Shown: positions 1 through 7,330, counted from the first letter of the stretch. The stretch is 9,662 nucleotides of DNA from Lachnospiraceae bacterium (GCA_017380975.1 JAFOCX010000073.1:1-9662); one strand, 5' to 3'. Numbers and translations are program-made. The notes: generated from the sequence alone by a model not told the origin.

Positions 1-566
1 AAGGTCTCCATTCGTTTTTTTGTAGACTGTTTTAAGATATCATCTCTGCTTCCGCAGACTCTGGATAATACCCTTAAAACATTTCCATCCACAGCCGGAG
101 CAGGAATTTCGTAAGCGATCGATGCGATCGCTCCTGCGGTATAACTTCCGATACCCGGGAGATCTAAAAGTGCTGCATGGGAAGCCGGAAGGCTTCCTTC
201 GTATTGCTCCACGATCACTCCTGCAGCCTTTTTCAGATTGCGTGCACGGCTGTAGTATCCGAGTCCTTCCCAGCATTTCATCAGTTCATCATCCGGCGCC
301 TCAGCCAGCGCCTGTACGGTCGGAAAATGTTCCATAAAACGGAAGAAATACGGTTTTACCGCCTCGACCCTGGTCTGCTGCAGCATGATCTCAGAAATCC
401 AGATCCGATAAGCATCTTTATTTTCTCTCCATGGGAGAGCACGCTTATGTTCCCGATACCAGGAAAGGAGCGGTCCATAAGCGAAAGCAAGACGCTCTTT
501 GTCCGAGAGTTTTTTACCCTCGGCAAACAGCGTCTGTAATCCTTCATAAGGGGATGGTCTATACAT
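1..566 (-). CDS. mutY: MutY adenine DNA glycosylase, C-terminus cut off by the window edge
   Basis: MutY removes adenine mispaired with 8-oxoguanine or guanine, starting base excision repair. The 188 visible residues are the N-terminal HhH-GPD catalytic domain. Visible are the ALPWR segment (43-47), the SEIMLQQT segment with catalytic Glu59, the helix-hairpin-helix LPGIGSYTAGAIA (from Leu136) with the family Tyr142, and AVDGNV with catalytic Asp160. The family is usually about 350-390 residues, so the iron-sulfur cluster loop and the C-terminal 8-oxoG-recognition domain lie outside the window. I chose ATG at 566 because AGGAGT (575-580) sits 8 bases upstream; an in-frame ATG at 572 is too close to it. 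The gene overlaps the end of birA by 8 bases, which suggests translational coupling. Identity is secure; completeness cannot be judged. Confidence 0.95.
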   Translation of the reverse strand, partial: MYRPSPYEGLQTLFAEGKKLSDKERLAFAYGPLLSWYREHKRALPWRENKDAYRIWISEIMLQQTRVEAVKPYFFRFMEHFPTVQALAEAPDDELMKCWEGLGYYSRARNLKKAAGVIVEQYEGSLPASHAALLDLPGIGSYTAGAIASIAYEIPAPAVDGNVLRVLSRVCGSRDDILKQSTKKRMET

Positions 567-1371
567 AACCATATACTCCTCGTACAGAAACTTCGCCGGA
601 AATCACTTCCGTCTCGCTTCCGTCTTCTAAACGGACCATGAGTCCTCCTGCTTCGTTGATTCCTGTGGAAATACCACGGAACTCACCTTTCGGATCCAGG
701 ATGCAGACTTCATTGCCCAGATTTACCAGCCTCTCATTATACACTTCAATCAATCCGGACATATCCTCCGTCTTCATGAAGATCTCATAATATTCTTCTA
801 ATGCAGCCATGATCCCGGCAATGATCTTGCTTCTTGGGATCAGTTCTCCTGACTCCTTGTACAGGGATGTTGCAGTCTCTTTGATCTCATCCGGAAATTC
901 TGTCTGGCTTACATTGATGCCGATTCCGATCAGTACATATTTGATCTCCATCTGATCGGTGCTCATCTCTGTCAGGATACCGCAGATTTTCTTTTTATTT
1001 AATACCAGATCGTTCGGCCATTTGATCAGACTCTTCTGGCCTGTCGTCTCCCGGATTCCCTTCTCTGCTGCCAGAGCCATCACCAGTGTCAGCATGGATG
1101 CATTGATCGGATTCATCTCCGGTCTTAAAAGAATCGTCATCCAGATTCCCTCTCCTGCGGGAGACACCCAGCTTCTTCCGCGACGTCCCTTTCCGCCGTC
1201 CTGCTGGTCCGCAACGACTAATGTTCCGTGAGGAGCACCCTGTTCAGCCAGGATCCTCGCCTGTGTATTGGTGGAATCTGTCAAGTCAAAATATGTGACC
1301 TCGCGTCCGGCCCAAGTTGTGTTCACGGCATTTAAAATCCCCTCTCGGGAAAGCATGTCAGAACTTTTCAT
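559..1371 (-). CDS. birA: Biotin--[acetyl-CoA-carboxylase] ligase, catalytic domain only
   Basis: This enzyme activates biotin as biotinyl-5'-AMP and transfers it to a lysine of biotin-dependent carboxylases or decarboxylases in the cytoplasm. The 270 residues show the family core in order: DSTNTQA (32-38), the adenylate-binding glycine/arginine loop GGKGRRGRSW (59-68), KWPNDL (117-122) with the catalytic-region Lys117, KKICGILTE (127-135), GIGINV (149-154), and a C-terminal SH3-like segment. Bifunctional BirA proteins of about 320-330 residues carry an N-terminal winged helix-turn-helix; here the ligase domain starts almost at once, so no repressor domain is present. I chose ATG at 1371 because GGAGG lies 5 bases upstream. 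A GTG at 1383 is in frame but overlaps that binding site. The gene starts 2 bases after the stop of the upstream small membrane protein gene. Confidence 0.93.
   Translation of the reverse strand: MKSSDMLSREGILNAVNTTWAGREVTYFDLTDSTNTQARILAEQGAPHGTLVVADQQDGGKGRRGRSWVSPAGEGIWMTILLRPEMNPINASMLTLVMALAAEKGIRETTGQKSLIKWPNDLVLNKKKICGILTEMSTDQMEIKYVLIGIGINVSQTEFPDEIKETATSLYKESGELIPRSKIIAGIMAALEEYYEIFMKTEDMSGLIEVYNERLVNLGNEVCILDPKGEFRGISTGINEAGGLMVRLEDGSETEVISGEVSVRGVYGYV
575..580 (-). promoter_or_regulatory. Ribosome binding site that fixes the mutY start
   Basis: AGGAGT lies inside the last codons of birA, 8 bases before ATG at 566. The alternative in-frame ATG at 572 would leave only 2 bases of spacing, so the later start is preferred. 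Confidence 0.7.
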
Positions 1372-1373
1372 TT

Positions 1374-1682
1374 CTACCTCCACCAGATGCTGATCGCACT
1401 GACGATCGCAAGGACTGTCAGCAGAGAGCCGAAGATCATCTGCCCGATCGCAGAGATCTTCTGTCTCTGATTCCGTTTGCTTCGTCTTAATTTATGATTT
1501 CCTGTCACCAGGTTCAAGATTGCCGCAAGTAAAAATATGATCGGGAAGAGGATCATGTACTCTTCCGGATTCAAAAAGGACACCACTGCCATCAGCACGA
1601 TCGCAATACCGATCACGATATGCATCGTGTCCAGTGCAACGGTAGTTCCTCTTACTTTGCGTCTTTTCTCGTTTCCAGCCAT
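1374..1682 (-). CDS. Small three-helix membrane protein of unknown function
   Basis: I do not recognise a named function. The 102-residue product begins with a basic segment (residues 6-11, KRRKVR). Three hydrophobic segments follow at about 16-37, 42-60 and 76-101. Between the second and third is a strongly basic loop (64-75, HKLRRSKRNQRQK-like), so by the positive-inside rule that loop is probably cytoplasmic. The protein ends in Trp-Trp-Arg. There is no signal peptide cleavage motif and no visible catalytic motif. AGGAG (1692-1696) lies 9 bases before the ATG, and its stop is 2 bases from the birA ATG, so the two genes are surely cotranscribed. It is separated from the SPFH gene upstream by a 63-base gap containing a long hairpin. 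That it is a real gene is supported by the binding site, the tight spacing and the clear membrane topology. Confidence 0.8.
   Translation of the reverse strand: MAGNEKRRKVRGTTVALDTMHIVIGIAIVLMAVVSFLNPEEYMILFPIIFLLAAILNLVTGNHKLRRSKRNQRQKISAIGQMIFGSLLTVLAIVSAISIWWR
1377..1381 (-). promoter_or_regulatory. Ribosome binding site that fixes the birA start
   Basis: GGAGG overlaps the last codons of the upstream gene (its TAG stop is at 1374-1376) and lies 5 bases before ATG 1371. This favours a 270-residue product over a GTG start at 1383. Confidence 0.7.
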
Positions 1683-1698
1683 CTGTTACTTCTCCTAT

Positions 1699-1740
1699 AT
1701 TTCTTTTTCCGGATACCATTCAGTATCCGGAAAAAGAAAT
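1699..1740. repeat. Perfect 18-bp inverted repeat (hairpin) between the SPFH gene and the small membrane protein gene
   Basis: The left arm is 1699-1716 and the right arm 1723-1740, perfectly complementary, with a 6-base loop at 1717-1722. The inner eight pairs form a GC-containing core (CCGGATAC / GTATCCGG). The outer part is a run of T on the 5' side and A on the 3' side in either reading direction. This is the reverse of an intrinsic terminator, which needs T after the stem. On the minus-strand transcript the hairpin begins 5 bases after the SPFH stop and ends 2 bases before the AGGAG of the next gene. It could be an mRNA stabilising or processing hairpin, or a DNA site. Confidence 0.85.
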
Positions 1741-1745
1741 CTTAA

Positions 1746-2678
1746 TTAATTTTCATCCTTTGCGGCAATTTCAGTCACACTCTTTACAAGTCCTGCCATG
1801 GACTGGATCTCAGACGGGATAATGATCTTGGTTGCTTTTCCGTCTGCTGCCTTTGCAAAAGCTTCTAAGCTCTTAATGCGAAGAACTGCTTCATCCGCAC
1901 CTGCTTCTTTGATCATACGGATACCGTCCGCATTGGCCTGCTGGATCTTTAAGATCGCCTCCGCCTGACCTTCTGCCTCTTTGATCCGTTTTTCTTTTTC
2001 TGCCTCTGCGTGTAAGATCGCAGCCTCTTTATCTGCCTCCGCATCAAGGATCGCAGAACGCTTCTTACCTTCGGCAACGAGGATCGTGGACTCTCTTTCA
2101 CCCTCTGCTCTGAGGATCGCCTCACGACGCTCACGCTCCGCCTTCATCTGTTTCTCCATCGCATCCTGGATCGCTGCCGGCGGAATGATATTTTTCAGCT
2201 CAACACGGTTTACTTTGATCCCCCACGGATCGGTTGCCACGTCAAGAGCTGCTCTCATTTTTGTATTGATCGTTTCTCTGGAAGTTAATGTTTCGTCAAG
2301 TTCCAGATCACCGATGATGTTACGAAGGGTCGTCGCAGTCAGGTTCTCGATCGCCATGATCGGATTTTCAACACCGTATGCATAAAGCTTCGGGTCTGTG
2401 ATCTGAAAGAACACAACGGTATCGATCTTCATCGTAACGTTATCTTTTGTGATAACCGGCTGCGGCGGGAAATCCACAACCTGCTCTTTTAAGAGGACAC
2501 GTTTGGCCACGCGGTCAATGAACGGCACTTTAAAGTGGATTCCTACTCCCCATGTATCAAGGTACGCGCCTAAACGCTCAACAACCATTGCCTGAGCCTG
2601 CGGAACGATGCGGATGCAGGATGCAAATACCATCAATGCGATCAGAACAAGTAATATAATTGTGATAAATGGTACCAT
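1746..2678 (-). CDS. Stomatin/slipin-type SPFH (band 7) membrane protein, QmcA-like
   Basis: SPFH proteins assemble into membrane-anchored oligomers that organise lipid microdomains and influence membrane proteases and stress responses. The 310-residue product has one N-terminal membrane segment (about 4-21), then the band 7 domain (about 22-180). The latter includes the stomatin-like stretch VPQAQAMVVERLGAY (25-39) and the segment DPWGIKVNRVELKNI (150-164). Next is a long charged helix with five 11-residue repeats beginning AEG/AEA (191 to about 244), then a C-terminal Ala/Lys-rich tail. Length and layout match E. coli QmcA, which also sits beside an NfeD-family gene (ybbJ). The start follows the nfeD-like stop by 1 base, with a strong GGAGGAG in the end of that gene. 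Specific function in this organism is unknown. Confidence 0.92.
   Translation of the reverse strand: MVPFITIILLVLIALMVFASCIRIVPQAQAMVVERLGAYLDTWGVGIHFKVPFIDRVAKRVLLKEQVVDFPPQPVITKDNVTMKIDTVVFFQITDPKLYAYGVENPIMAIENLTATTLRNIIGDLELDETLTSRETINTKMRAALDVATDPWGIKVNRVELKNIIPPAAIQDAMEKQMKAERERREAILRAEGERESTILVAEGKKRSAILDAEADKEAAILHAEAEKEKRIKEAEGQAEAILKIQQANADGIRMIKEAGADEAVLRIKSLEAFAKAADGKATKIIIPSEIQSMAGLVKSVTEIAAKDEN
1944..2108 (-). repeat. Five-copy 11-residue (33-base) repeat in the SPFH coiled-coil helix
   Basis: Residues 191-245 repeat with an 11-residue period, each unit opening Ala-Glu-Gly or Ala-Glu-Ala: AEGERESTILV, AEGKKRSAILD, AEADKEAAILH, AEAEKEKRIKE, then AEGQAEAILK. The period fits a right-handed hendecad coiled coil, as expected for the long helices of SPFH ring or cage assemblies. 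Confidence 0.8.
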
Positions 2679-2679
2679 A

Positions 2680-3120
2680 CTATTTCTCCTCCTTTATTGG
2701 TTCTACGATCAGTTTCACGCCGCGGATCTCTTTGATCTTTACCATAGTTCCGGACGGAATGATGCAGGCATCATCTTCGGTTCTTGCGGTCCACTCCTGG
2801 CCGCCGACTACAGCAGCTCCCTGCGATAACTGATTGTTGATCTCTGCAGTTACTCTGGCTTTCTTTCCGATCAGTCCGTCTGCGTTTGTCTTTACCGTTC
2901 CCTTATTGATGAATTTTGATGCAAACGGTCTGGTAAAAACAAGCATGATCAGAGATACGATCAGAAACACTACCAGCTGGGTTTTCACAGAAAGTCCGGC
3001 AAACGCTGCAAAAAATGCCGCGAGAGCGCCTCCTGCAAACCAAATCGTGGTCAGTGCCATGGTATTCAGCTCAATTGCAACAAATGCCACGATGACCACC
3101 AGCCAGCCGATCATTGTCAT
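2680..3120 (-). CDS. Short NfeD-like protein (membrane segments plus OB fold), partner of the SPFH protein
   Basis: Short NfeD proteins are membrane partners of stomatin-type SPFH proteins; the pair is often encoded together. The 146-residue product has three hydrophobic segments (about 4-19, 23-43, 48-64), then a soluble beta-rich domain (about 80-143) typical of the NfeD OB fold. The latter includes LIGKKARVTAEI (83-94), GAAVVGGQEWTA (101-112) and a closing VKIKEIRGVKLIVEP (127-141). It lacks the ClpP-like serine protease domain of long NfeD proteins. ATG at 3120 is preceded by AAGGAG (3129-3134) at 8 bases. An upstream in-frame extension to 3183 lies inside the methyltransferase gene and would add a polar, basic N-terminus, so I rejected it. 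It starts 4 bases after the methyltransferase stop and ends 1 base before the SPFH start. Confidence 0.9.
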   Translation of the reverse strand: MTMIGWLVVIVAFVAIELNTMALTTIWFAGGALAAFFAAFAGLSVKTQLVVFLIVSLIMLVFTRPFASKFINKGTVKTNADGLIGKKARVTAEINNQLSQGAAVVGGQEWTARTEDDACIIPSGTMVKIKEIRGVKLIVEPIKEEK

Positions 3121-3124
3121 ACTA

Positions 3125-3907
3125 TCAACTCCTTCGCTGTCTGGCTGTCTCAAACATAAGGATCGATGCCGCGATCGCAGCATTTAAAGACTCCACTTTT
3201 CCGGCCATCGGAATCTTTACCCATGTATCAGCCATGTCAGAAAGTTCATCCGTAAGACCGTTTCCTTCATTTCCGATGAGGAAACCGACATCTCCTTTAT
3301 AATCTTCCTGTTCGTAATTGTTCTTTCCGCCAAGATGAGCGGCAAACAGACGGATCCCTCTGTTTTTCAGTTCCTGCGCTGTTTTGAAAATGTCATCGGT
3401 ATAAAAGAACGGAACACGGAACACGGATCCCATCGTAGAACGGATTACCTTCGGATTATAAATATCCACAGTATCACGGCTCATGATCAGACCTGTGATC
3501 CCTGCGCCCTCTCCGGCGCGTAGGATCGTTCCGAGATTTCCAGGATCCTGCAGATTTTCCAGGATCATCAGGTGGGCCTTTCCGTCTGCCTTTAAGACAT
3601 CGTCGATCCCATACTCGTACTGACGGATCAGCGCCAGAACCCCCTGCGGTGTCTGGGTATCGGACATCGCTGCAAAGACAGAGTCTGTCACTGCCTCATA
3701 TCGCGGATATTCCTTTAAAAACTTTTCATTTTCCGGGTTATTTAAAAAGCTCTCGGAAACGTAAAGCTTCTCCGTTCTCTCTTTCGGGAGTTCGGAAACC
3801 ATCCGAACTCCCTCCACTACGAATAACTTTGCTTCGTTTCTGGCTTTCGCCTTTTTCTTTAACTCTATGACAGTCTTTACCTGTTCGTTCTTGGTGCTGC
3901 TGATCAT
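3125..3907 (-). CDS. SpoU/TrmH-family RNA 2'-O-ribose methyltransferase
   Basis: SPOUT enzymes of this family transfer a methyl group from S-adenosylmethionine to a ribose 2'-OH in rRNA or tRNA. The 260-residue product has an N-terminal substrate-binding domain (about 1-95; it opens with SSTKNEQVK and contains FVVEGVRMV at 29-37). A trefoil-knot catalytic domain follows with all three motifs: LQDPGNLGTILRAGEGAG (119-136, with Asn124 and catalytic Arg130), GFLIGNEGNGL (208-218) and VKIPMAGKVESLNAAIAAS (230-248). The layout resembles the uncharacterised B. subtilis YsgA/RlmB-like group; the exact RNA target cannot be read from sequence. Its ATG follows the nadE stop by 1 base, and its binding site (CGGAGG region, about 3914-3919) lies within the nadE end. 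Confidence 0.93.
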   Translation of the reverse strand: MISSTKNEQVKTVIELKKKAKARNEAKLFVVEGVRMVSELPKERTEKLYVSESFLNNPENEKFLKEYPRYEAVTDSVFAAMSDTQTPQGVLALIRQYEYGIDDVLKADGKAHLMILENLQDPGNLGTILRAGEGAGITGLIMSRDTVDIYNPKVIRSTMGSVFRVPFFYTDDIFKTAQELKNRGIRLFAAHLGGKNNYEQEDYKGDVGFLIGNEGNGLTDELSDMADTWVKIPMAGKVESLNAAIAASILMFETARQRRS

Positions 3908-3908
3908 C

Positions 3909-5834
3909 TTATGCCTCCGGGCGAATGGATTCTAACTCATCCATCCAGATTCTTCTTGCAGCATCAGACGGCATTCTCAGATCGCCTCTCGGAGAAACCG
4001 CAACAGAACCAACCTTCGGACCGTCCGGAAGACAGGAACGTTTGAACTGCTGAGCAAAGAATCTTCTGTAGAATGTATTTAACCACTTATAAATGATCTC
4101 ATCGCTGTACTCGCCCTTAAATGCGATCTTCGCGAGACGGAAGATCTTGGACGGACGGTATCCGTATCTTAAGATGTAGTACATGAAGAAGTCATGTAAC
4201 TCGTACGGTCCGACTAAGTCCTCTGTCTTCTGGGAAATCTCACCCTCTGTCGGCGGTAATAATTCCGGGCTTACCGGAGTATCCAGAATGTCGTAAAGAA
4301 CTGCTTTCAGTTCTTCATCGCCGCATGTGTCCGCATAATAACGAACCAGGTGACGAACCAGAGTCTTCGGAACGGATGCATTTACACCATACATGGACAT
4401 ATGGTCACCGTTGTATGTTGCCCAGCCAAGTGCAAGCTCAGACATATCGCCTGTACCGACTACCATACCGTTGTATTTATTGGCAAGATCCATGAGCACC
4501 TGAGTTCTCTCACGGGCCTGGGAGTTCTCATAAGTAACATCATGTACATTGGAATCGTGACCCAGATCACGGAAATGCACATTAACTGCCTCTTTGATCA
4601 CAACTTCTTTTAACTCTGCACCGAGCTTATGAGTCAGAATGCATGCATTGTTGTAAGTACGGTCAGTTGTACCGAAACACGGCATTGTAACAGAAAGAAT
4701 ATTCTCTCTCGGGATATTTAACATATCAAATGCTTTTGCCATAACAAGAAGCGCCAGTGTGGAATCCAGACCGCCGGAAATACCGATCACGGCATTTTTA
4801 CAGCCTGTATGAGCCAGACGTTTCTTCAAACCCATTGCCTGAATGGTAAGGATCTCTTCACAGCGCTCATCTCTTGTCGCTGCATCGGACGGAACGAACG
4901 GAGCCGGATCGATGAAACGGTCTAAATCCAGTTCTTCTTCGTCAATCTCAAACTCTACAAAATCATAATCCTCCATATCAGCTGTCATCTGGAAGGTTGT
5001 CATACGGCGACGCTCACTGCGGATCCTCTCCAGATCCAGGTCCGCGTAGATCACGCCGTTCTGGAAACGTTTGGAATTTGCAAGGATCGTACCGTTTTCA
5101 GCGATAATGTTGTGTCCGCCGAACACAAGGTCCTGTGTGGACTCGCCTTCGCCTGCATTTGCATAAATATATCCGCAAACCAGTCGTGCAGACTGACCGG
5201 AGATCAGGCTGTTTCTGTAGAGGTGTTTACCGGTTGTCTCATCGCTTGCAGAGCAGTTCACGATCACTGTCGCGCCTGCCATTGCATGAGAAATGCTCGG
5301 CGGGTTCATCACCCAAACGTCCTCACAGATCTCTCCGCCGATCACAAGCCCCGGAACGTTGGCACATTTGAATAAAATATTGCTTCCGAACGGAACATAA
5401 GACTCGTTCCACTCCTCCTCTTCCGGAGCGATCGGACCCGGATTGAAGTGTCTGAGTTCGTAGAACTCGGAATAGTTCGGCATATTTGTCTTCGTAACAA
5501 GACCTAAGAGCTCGCCATTCCAGATCGCTGCAGCAACGTTGTACAGTTTTCCGTTTTTCTCCCACGGAAGACCTACAAACGCAAGCATGTCCATGCCTTC
5601 GGTCTTTTCGATCAATTTCTTTAACTCATTCTTTGCTGTTTCAACAAGCACATCCTGAAGGAACAGATCGCCACAGGTATAACCTGTCAGGGCCAGTTCC
5701 GGGAATACCATCACTTTCGCGCCCTTTTCTTTTCCTTCTGCGATCATATCCCAGATCTTTTCGGCATTGAATACCGGATCCGCAACTTTAATGTCAGGGG
5801 TAGCGGCCGCAACGCGGATAAATCCATCTTTCAT
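3909..5834 (-). CDS. nadE: Glutamine-dependent NAD+ synthetase
   Basis: NadE performs the last step of NAD+ synthesis: ATP-dependent amidation of nicotinate adenine dinucleotide, using ammonia from glutamine. The 641-residue protein has both domains, so it is the glutamine-using type. The N-terminal nitrilase-like glutaminase carries the Glu-Lys-Cys triad at Glu46 (VFPELALTGY), Lys115 (VTKTNMPN) and Cys170 (GGEICEDVW). The C-terminal synthetase domain carries the ATP pyrophosphatase loop GISGGLDST (351-359) and the downstream TGDMSELALGW motif. Length matches the long form typified by Mycobacterium tuberculosis NadE (about 680). ATG at 5834 has AAAGGAG (5842-5848) 7 bases upstream. Only 27 bases separate it from the MATE gene stop, with no terminator-like structure, so read-through is likely. 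Confidence 0.97.
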   Translation of the reverse strand: MKDGFIRVAAATPDIKVADPVFNAEKIWDMIAEGKEKGAKVMVFPELALTGYTCGDLFLQDVLVETAKNELKKLIEKTEGMDMLAFVGLPWEKNGKLYNVAAAIWNGELLGLVTKTNMPNYSEFYELRHFNPGPIAPEEEEWNESYVPFGSNILFKCANVPGLVIGGEICEDVWVMNPPSISHAMAGATVIVNCSASDETTGKHLYRNSLISGQSARLVCGYIYANAGEGESTQDLVFGGHNIIAENGTILANSKRFQNGVIYADLDLERIRSERRRMTTFQMTADMEDYDFVEFEIDEEELDLDRFIDPAPFVPSDAATRDERCEEILTIQAMGLKKRLAHTGCKNAVIGISGGLDSTLALLVMAKAFDMLNIPRENILSVTMPCFGTTDRTYNNACILTHKLGAELKEVVIKEAVNVHFRDLGHDSNVHDVTYENSQARERTQVLMDLANKYNGMVVGTGDMSELALGWATYNGDHMSMYGVNASVPKTLVRHLVRYYADTCGDEELKAVLYDILDTPVSPELLPPTEGEISQKTEDLVGPYELHDFFMYYILRYGYRPSKIFRLAKIAFKGEYSDEIIYKWLNTFYRRFFAQQFKRSCLPDGPKVGSVAVSPRGDLRMPSDAARRIWMDELESIRPEA

Positions 5835-5861
5835 AAGTGTACTCCTTTTATCATTGAAAAT

Positions 5862-7229
5862 TTAATATTTTTCTATCTCTTCTGGCTTTGGCAGCCAGTT
5901 GCCTTTCCAAATATATAACACATCCAGAATGAAGGTTCCGATCCAGGTGATCGGATATCCCATCATAACTGCCTCGTAGCTCGGGAAGAACGGAACGAGA
6001 AGATTAATGTAGATCATACGCAGCACACACATATTTCCGACTGTGATGATCATGGATTCCATCGTCTTTCCGGCTCCGCGCATGGTGCCCATAAGAACCT
6101 GGTGGATCGGAAGGATCGCATAAAACGGAATGATCAGACGCATGGAAAGTGCACCGAATCGGATTACCTCCGGCTCAGTACTGAAGATGCCGATCAGCTG
6201 AGGCGCGTATGTATACATCGTCACACTGACAATACCTACATAGATCATACAGATCGTGATGTTCTGCCAGATGCCCTTTTTCACGCGTTCCGGTTTGCCT
6301 GCACCGATGTTCTGACCGGTAAATGTGGTAGCCGCCAGACAGAAGCTCTGCATCGGAAGCTGGGCAAAACCATCGATCTTCAGATAGGATCCGAAACCTG
6401 CCATCGCCATCGCACCATAGGCATTGATATTTGCCTGTACAATTACGTTGGACAAAGAAATGATCGAATGCTGCAGTCCGGTCGGAAGTCCTGTCACAAG
6501 GATCATCTTTACCATCGCCGGTCTCAGGCTTAATTTCTTCAGATCTAATTTATAAATATCATCTGTTTTAGACAACGTTCTTAAACACAATACCATGGAA
6601 AGTGCCTGCGCGATCACGGTCGCATATGCAACACCTTCCACGCCCATTCCGCCGACTACTACGAAAAGAATATCTAAAATGATATTCGTAATCGAGGATG
6701 CTGCCAGGAAATACAGCGGATTCTTTGAATCACCGACTGCTCGTAAAATTCCCGCCGCCATATTGTAAGTCAGGTTGAACAAAGAACCTGCAAAGAAAAT
6801 GCGGAAGTAAACGACAGAATTGGCCATAACATCTTCCGGAGTTCCCATCATCCGCAGGATCATAGGTGAAAATGCGATTCCGACAACGATCAGGATCACG
6901 CCTCCGATGAAGCACAGAGCGATCGCTGTATGTACGGCGTCCTGCATCTTCTTCTCATTTCTGGCGCCGTAATACTGGGAAATAATAACTCCGGCTCCGG
7001 TCGCGATTCCCAAAAACATACCGATGACCATGTTGATCAGGGAGTTGGAAGAACTGACAGCCGCTAATGCATCACTGCCGATAAACTGACCCACAACGAT
7101 CGAATCGACCGTATTGTAAAGCTGCTGCAGAAGATTGCCCAAAAGCAGCGGAACCGCGAACGCGATCAACTGTTTCCAAATGACACCTTCCGTCATCATC
7201 GTTGTTTTCTTCTTTTGCATTTCTGCCAT
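5862..7229 (-). CDS. MATE-family multidrug/cation antiporter
   Basis: MATE proteins export drugs or metabolites in exchange for Na+ or H+. The 455-residue product has about twelve hydrophobic segments in two similar halves. It shows family hallmarks such as VPLLLGNLLQQLYNTVDSIV (26-45, with Asp42 in helix 1), GAGVIISQYYGARN (78-91) and GILRAVGDSKNP (160-171). The second half mirrors these with TGLPTGLQHSI and a MRGAGKT segment. This is the DinF/NorM-like type common in Clostridia; the substrate is unknown. I chose ATG at 7229 because GGAGG (7237-7241) lies 7 bases upstream. Longer in-frame starts (to 7301) would place the codon at or upstream of the promoter, and ATG 7235 abuts the binding site. 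It is the first gene of the minus-strand run. Confidence 0.93.
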   Translation of the reverse strand: MAEMQKKKTTMMTEGVIWKQLIAFAVPLLLGNLLQQLYNTVDSIVVGQFIGSDALAAVSSSNSLINMVIGMFLGIATGAGVIISQYYGARNEKKMQDAVHTAIALCFIGGVILIVVGIAFSPMILRMMGTPEDVMANSVVYFRIFFAGSLFNLTYNMAAGILRAVGDSKNPLYFLAASSITNIILDILFVVVGGMGVEGVAYATVIAQALSMVLCLRTLSKTDDIYKLDLKKLSLRPAMVKMILVTGLPTGLQHSIISLSNVIVQANINAYGAMAMAGFGSYLKIDGFAQLPMQSFCLAATTFTGQNIGAGKPERVKKGIWQNITICMIYVGIVSVTMYTYAPQLIGIFSTEPEVIRFGALSMRLIIPFYAILPIHQVLMGTMRGAGKTMESMIITVGNMCVLRMIYINLLVPFFPSYEAVMMGYPITWIGTFILDVLYIWKGNWLPKPEEIEKY

Positions 7230-7236
7230 CGCCATT

Positions 7237-7241
7237 CCTCC
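7237..7241 (-). promoter_or_regulatory. Ribosome binding site that fixes the MATE start
   Basis: GGAGG, part of GGGGAGGA (7236-7243), lies 7 bases before ATG 7229. The two other nearby ATG codons, 7235 and 7220, would have 1 and 16 bases of spacing. Confidence 0.65.
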
Positions 7242-7292
7242 CCATTTGATGTTGCGTAAATGAAGTCCAAGCGGAAAAACCCACTTACTATG

Positions 7293-7298
7293 ATTATA
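7293..7298 (-). promoter_or_regulatory. -10 box of the likely promoter for the MATE-nadE-mutY run
   Basis: A perfect TATAAT on the minus strand lies about 64 bases before the MATE start. No good -35 box is visible: the best at 17 bases spacing is TTCCCT, which is poor. Transcription would begin near 7286, which also argues against MATE starts upstream of that point. An imperfectly placed inverted repeat surrounds it (ATACAA 7296-7301 and TTGTAT 7325-7330). Confidence 0.5.
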
Positions 7299-7330
7299 CA
7301 ACGTTTTACAAAAAAAGGGAAGTTTTGTAT
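7296..7330. repeat. Spaced inverted repeat overlapping the MATE promoter
   Basis: ATACAA (7296-7301) and TTGTAT (7325-7330) are inverted copies 23 bases apart. One arm overlaps the -10 box and the other lies near where a -35 would be. It could be a repressor operator, but six-base arms in AT-rich sequence are easily found by chance. Confidence 0.25.

Noticed and set aside
114..132. Perfect 8-bp inverted repeat AGCGATCG / CGATCGCT with a 3-base centre
   Set aside because: It lies within the mutY helix-hairpin-helix codons (Ala-Ile-Ala-Ser-Ile-Ala), and the repetition follows from the protein sequence. No regulatory context is present.
1699..1740. Intrinsic (Rho-independent) terminator for the SPFH gene
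   Set aside because: In both directions the T-run precedes the stem and an A-run follows it, so the required T-tract after the hairpin is missing.
2680..3183. Longer NfeD-like protein starting at 3183
   Set aside because: The extra 21 residues are polar and basic, overlap the methyltransferase gene, and lack a binding site. ATG 3120 has AAGGAG at 8 bases.
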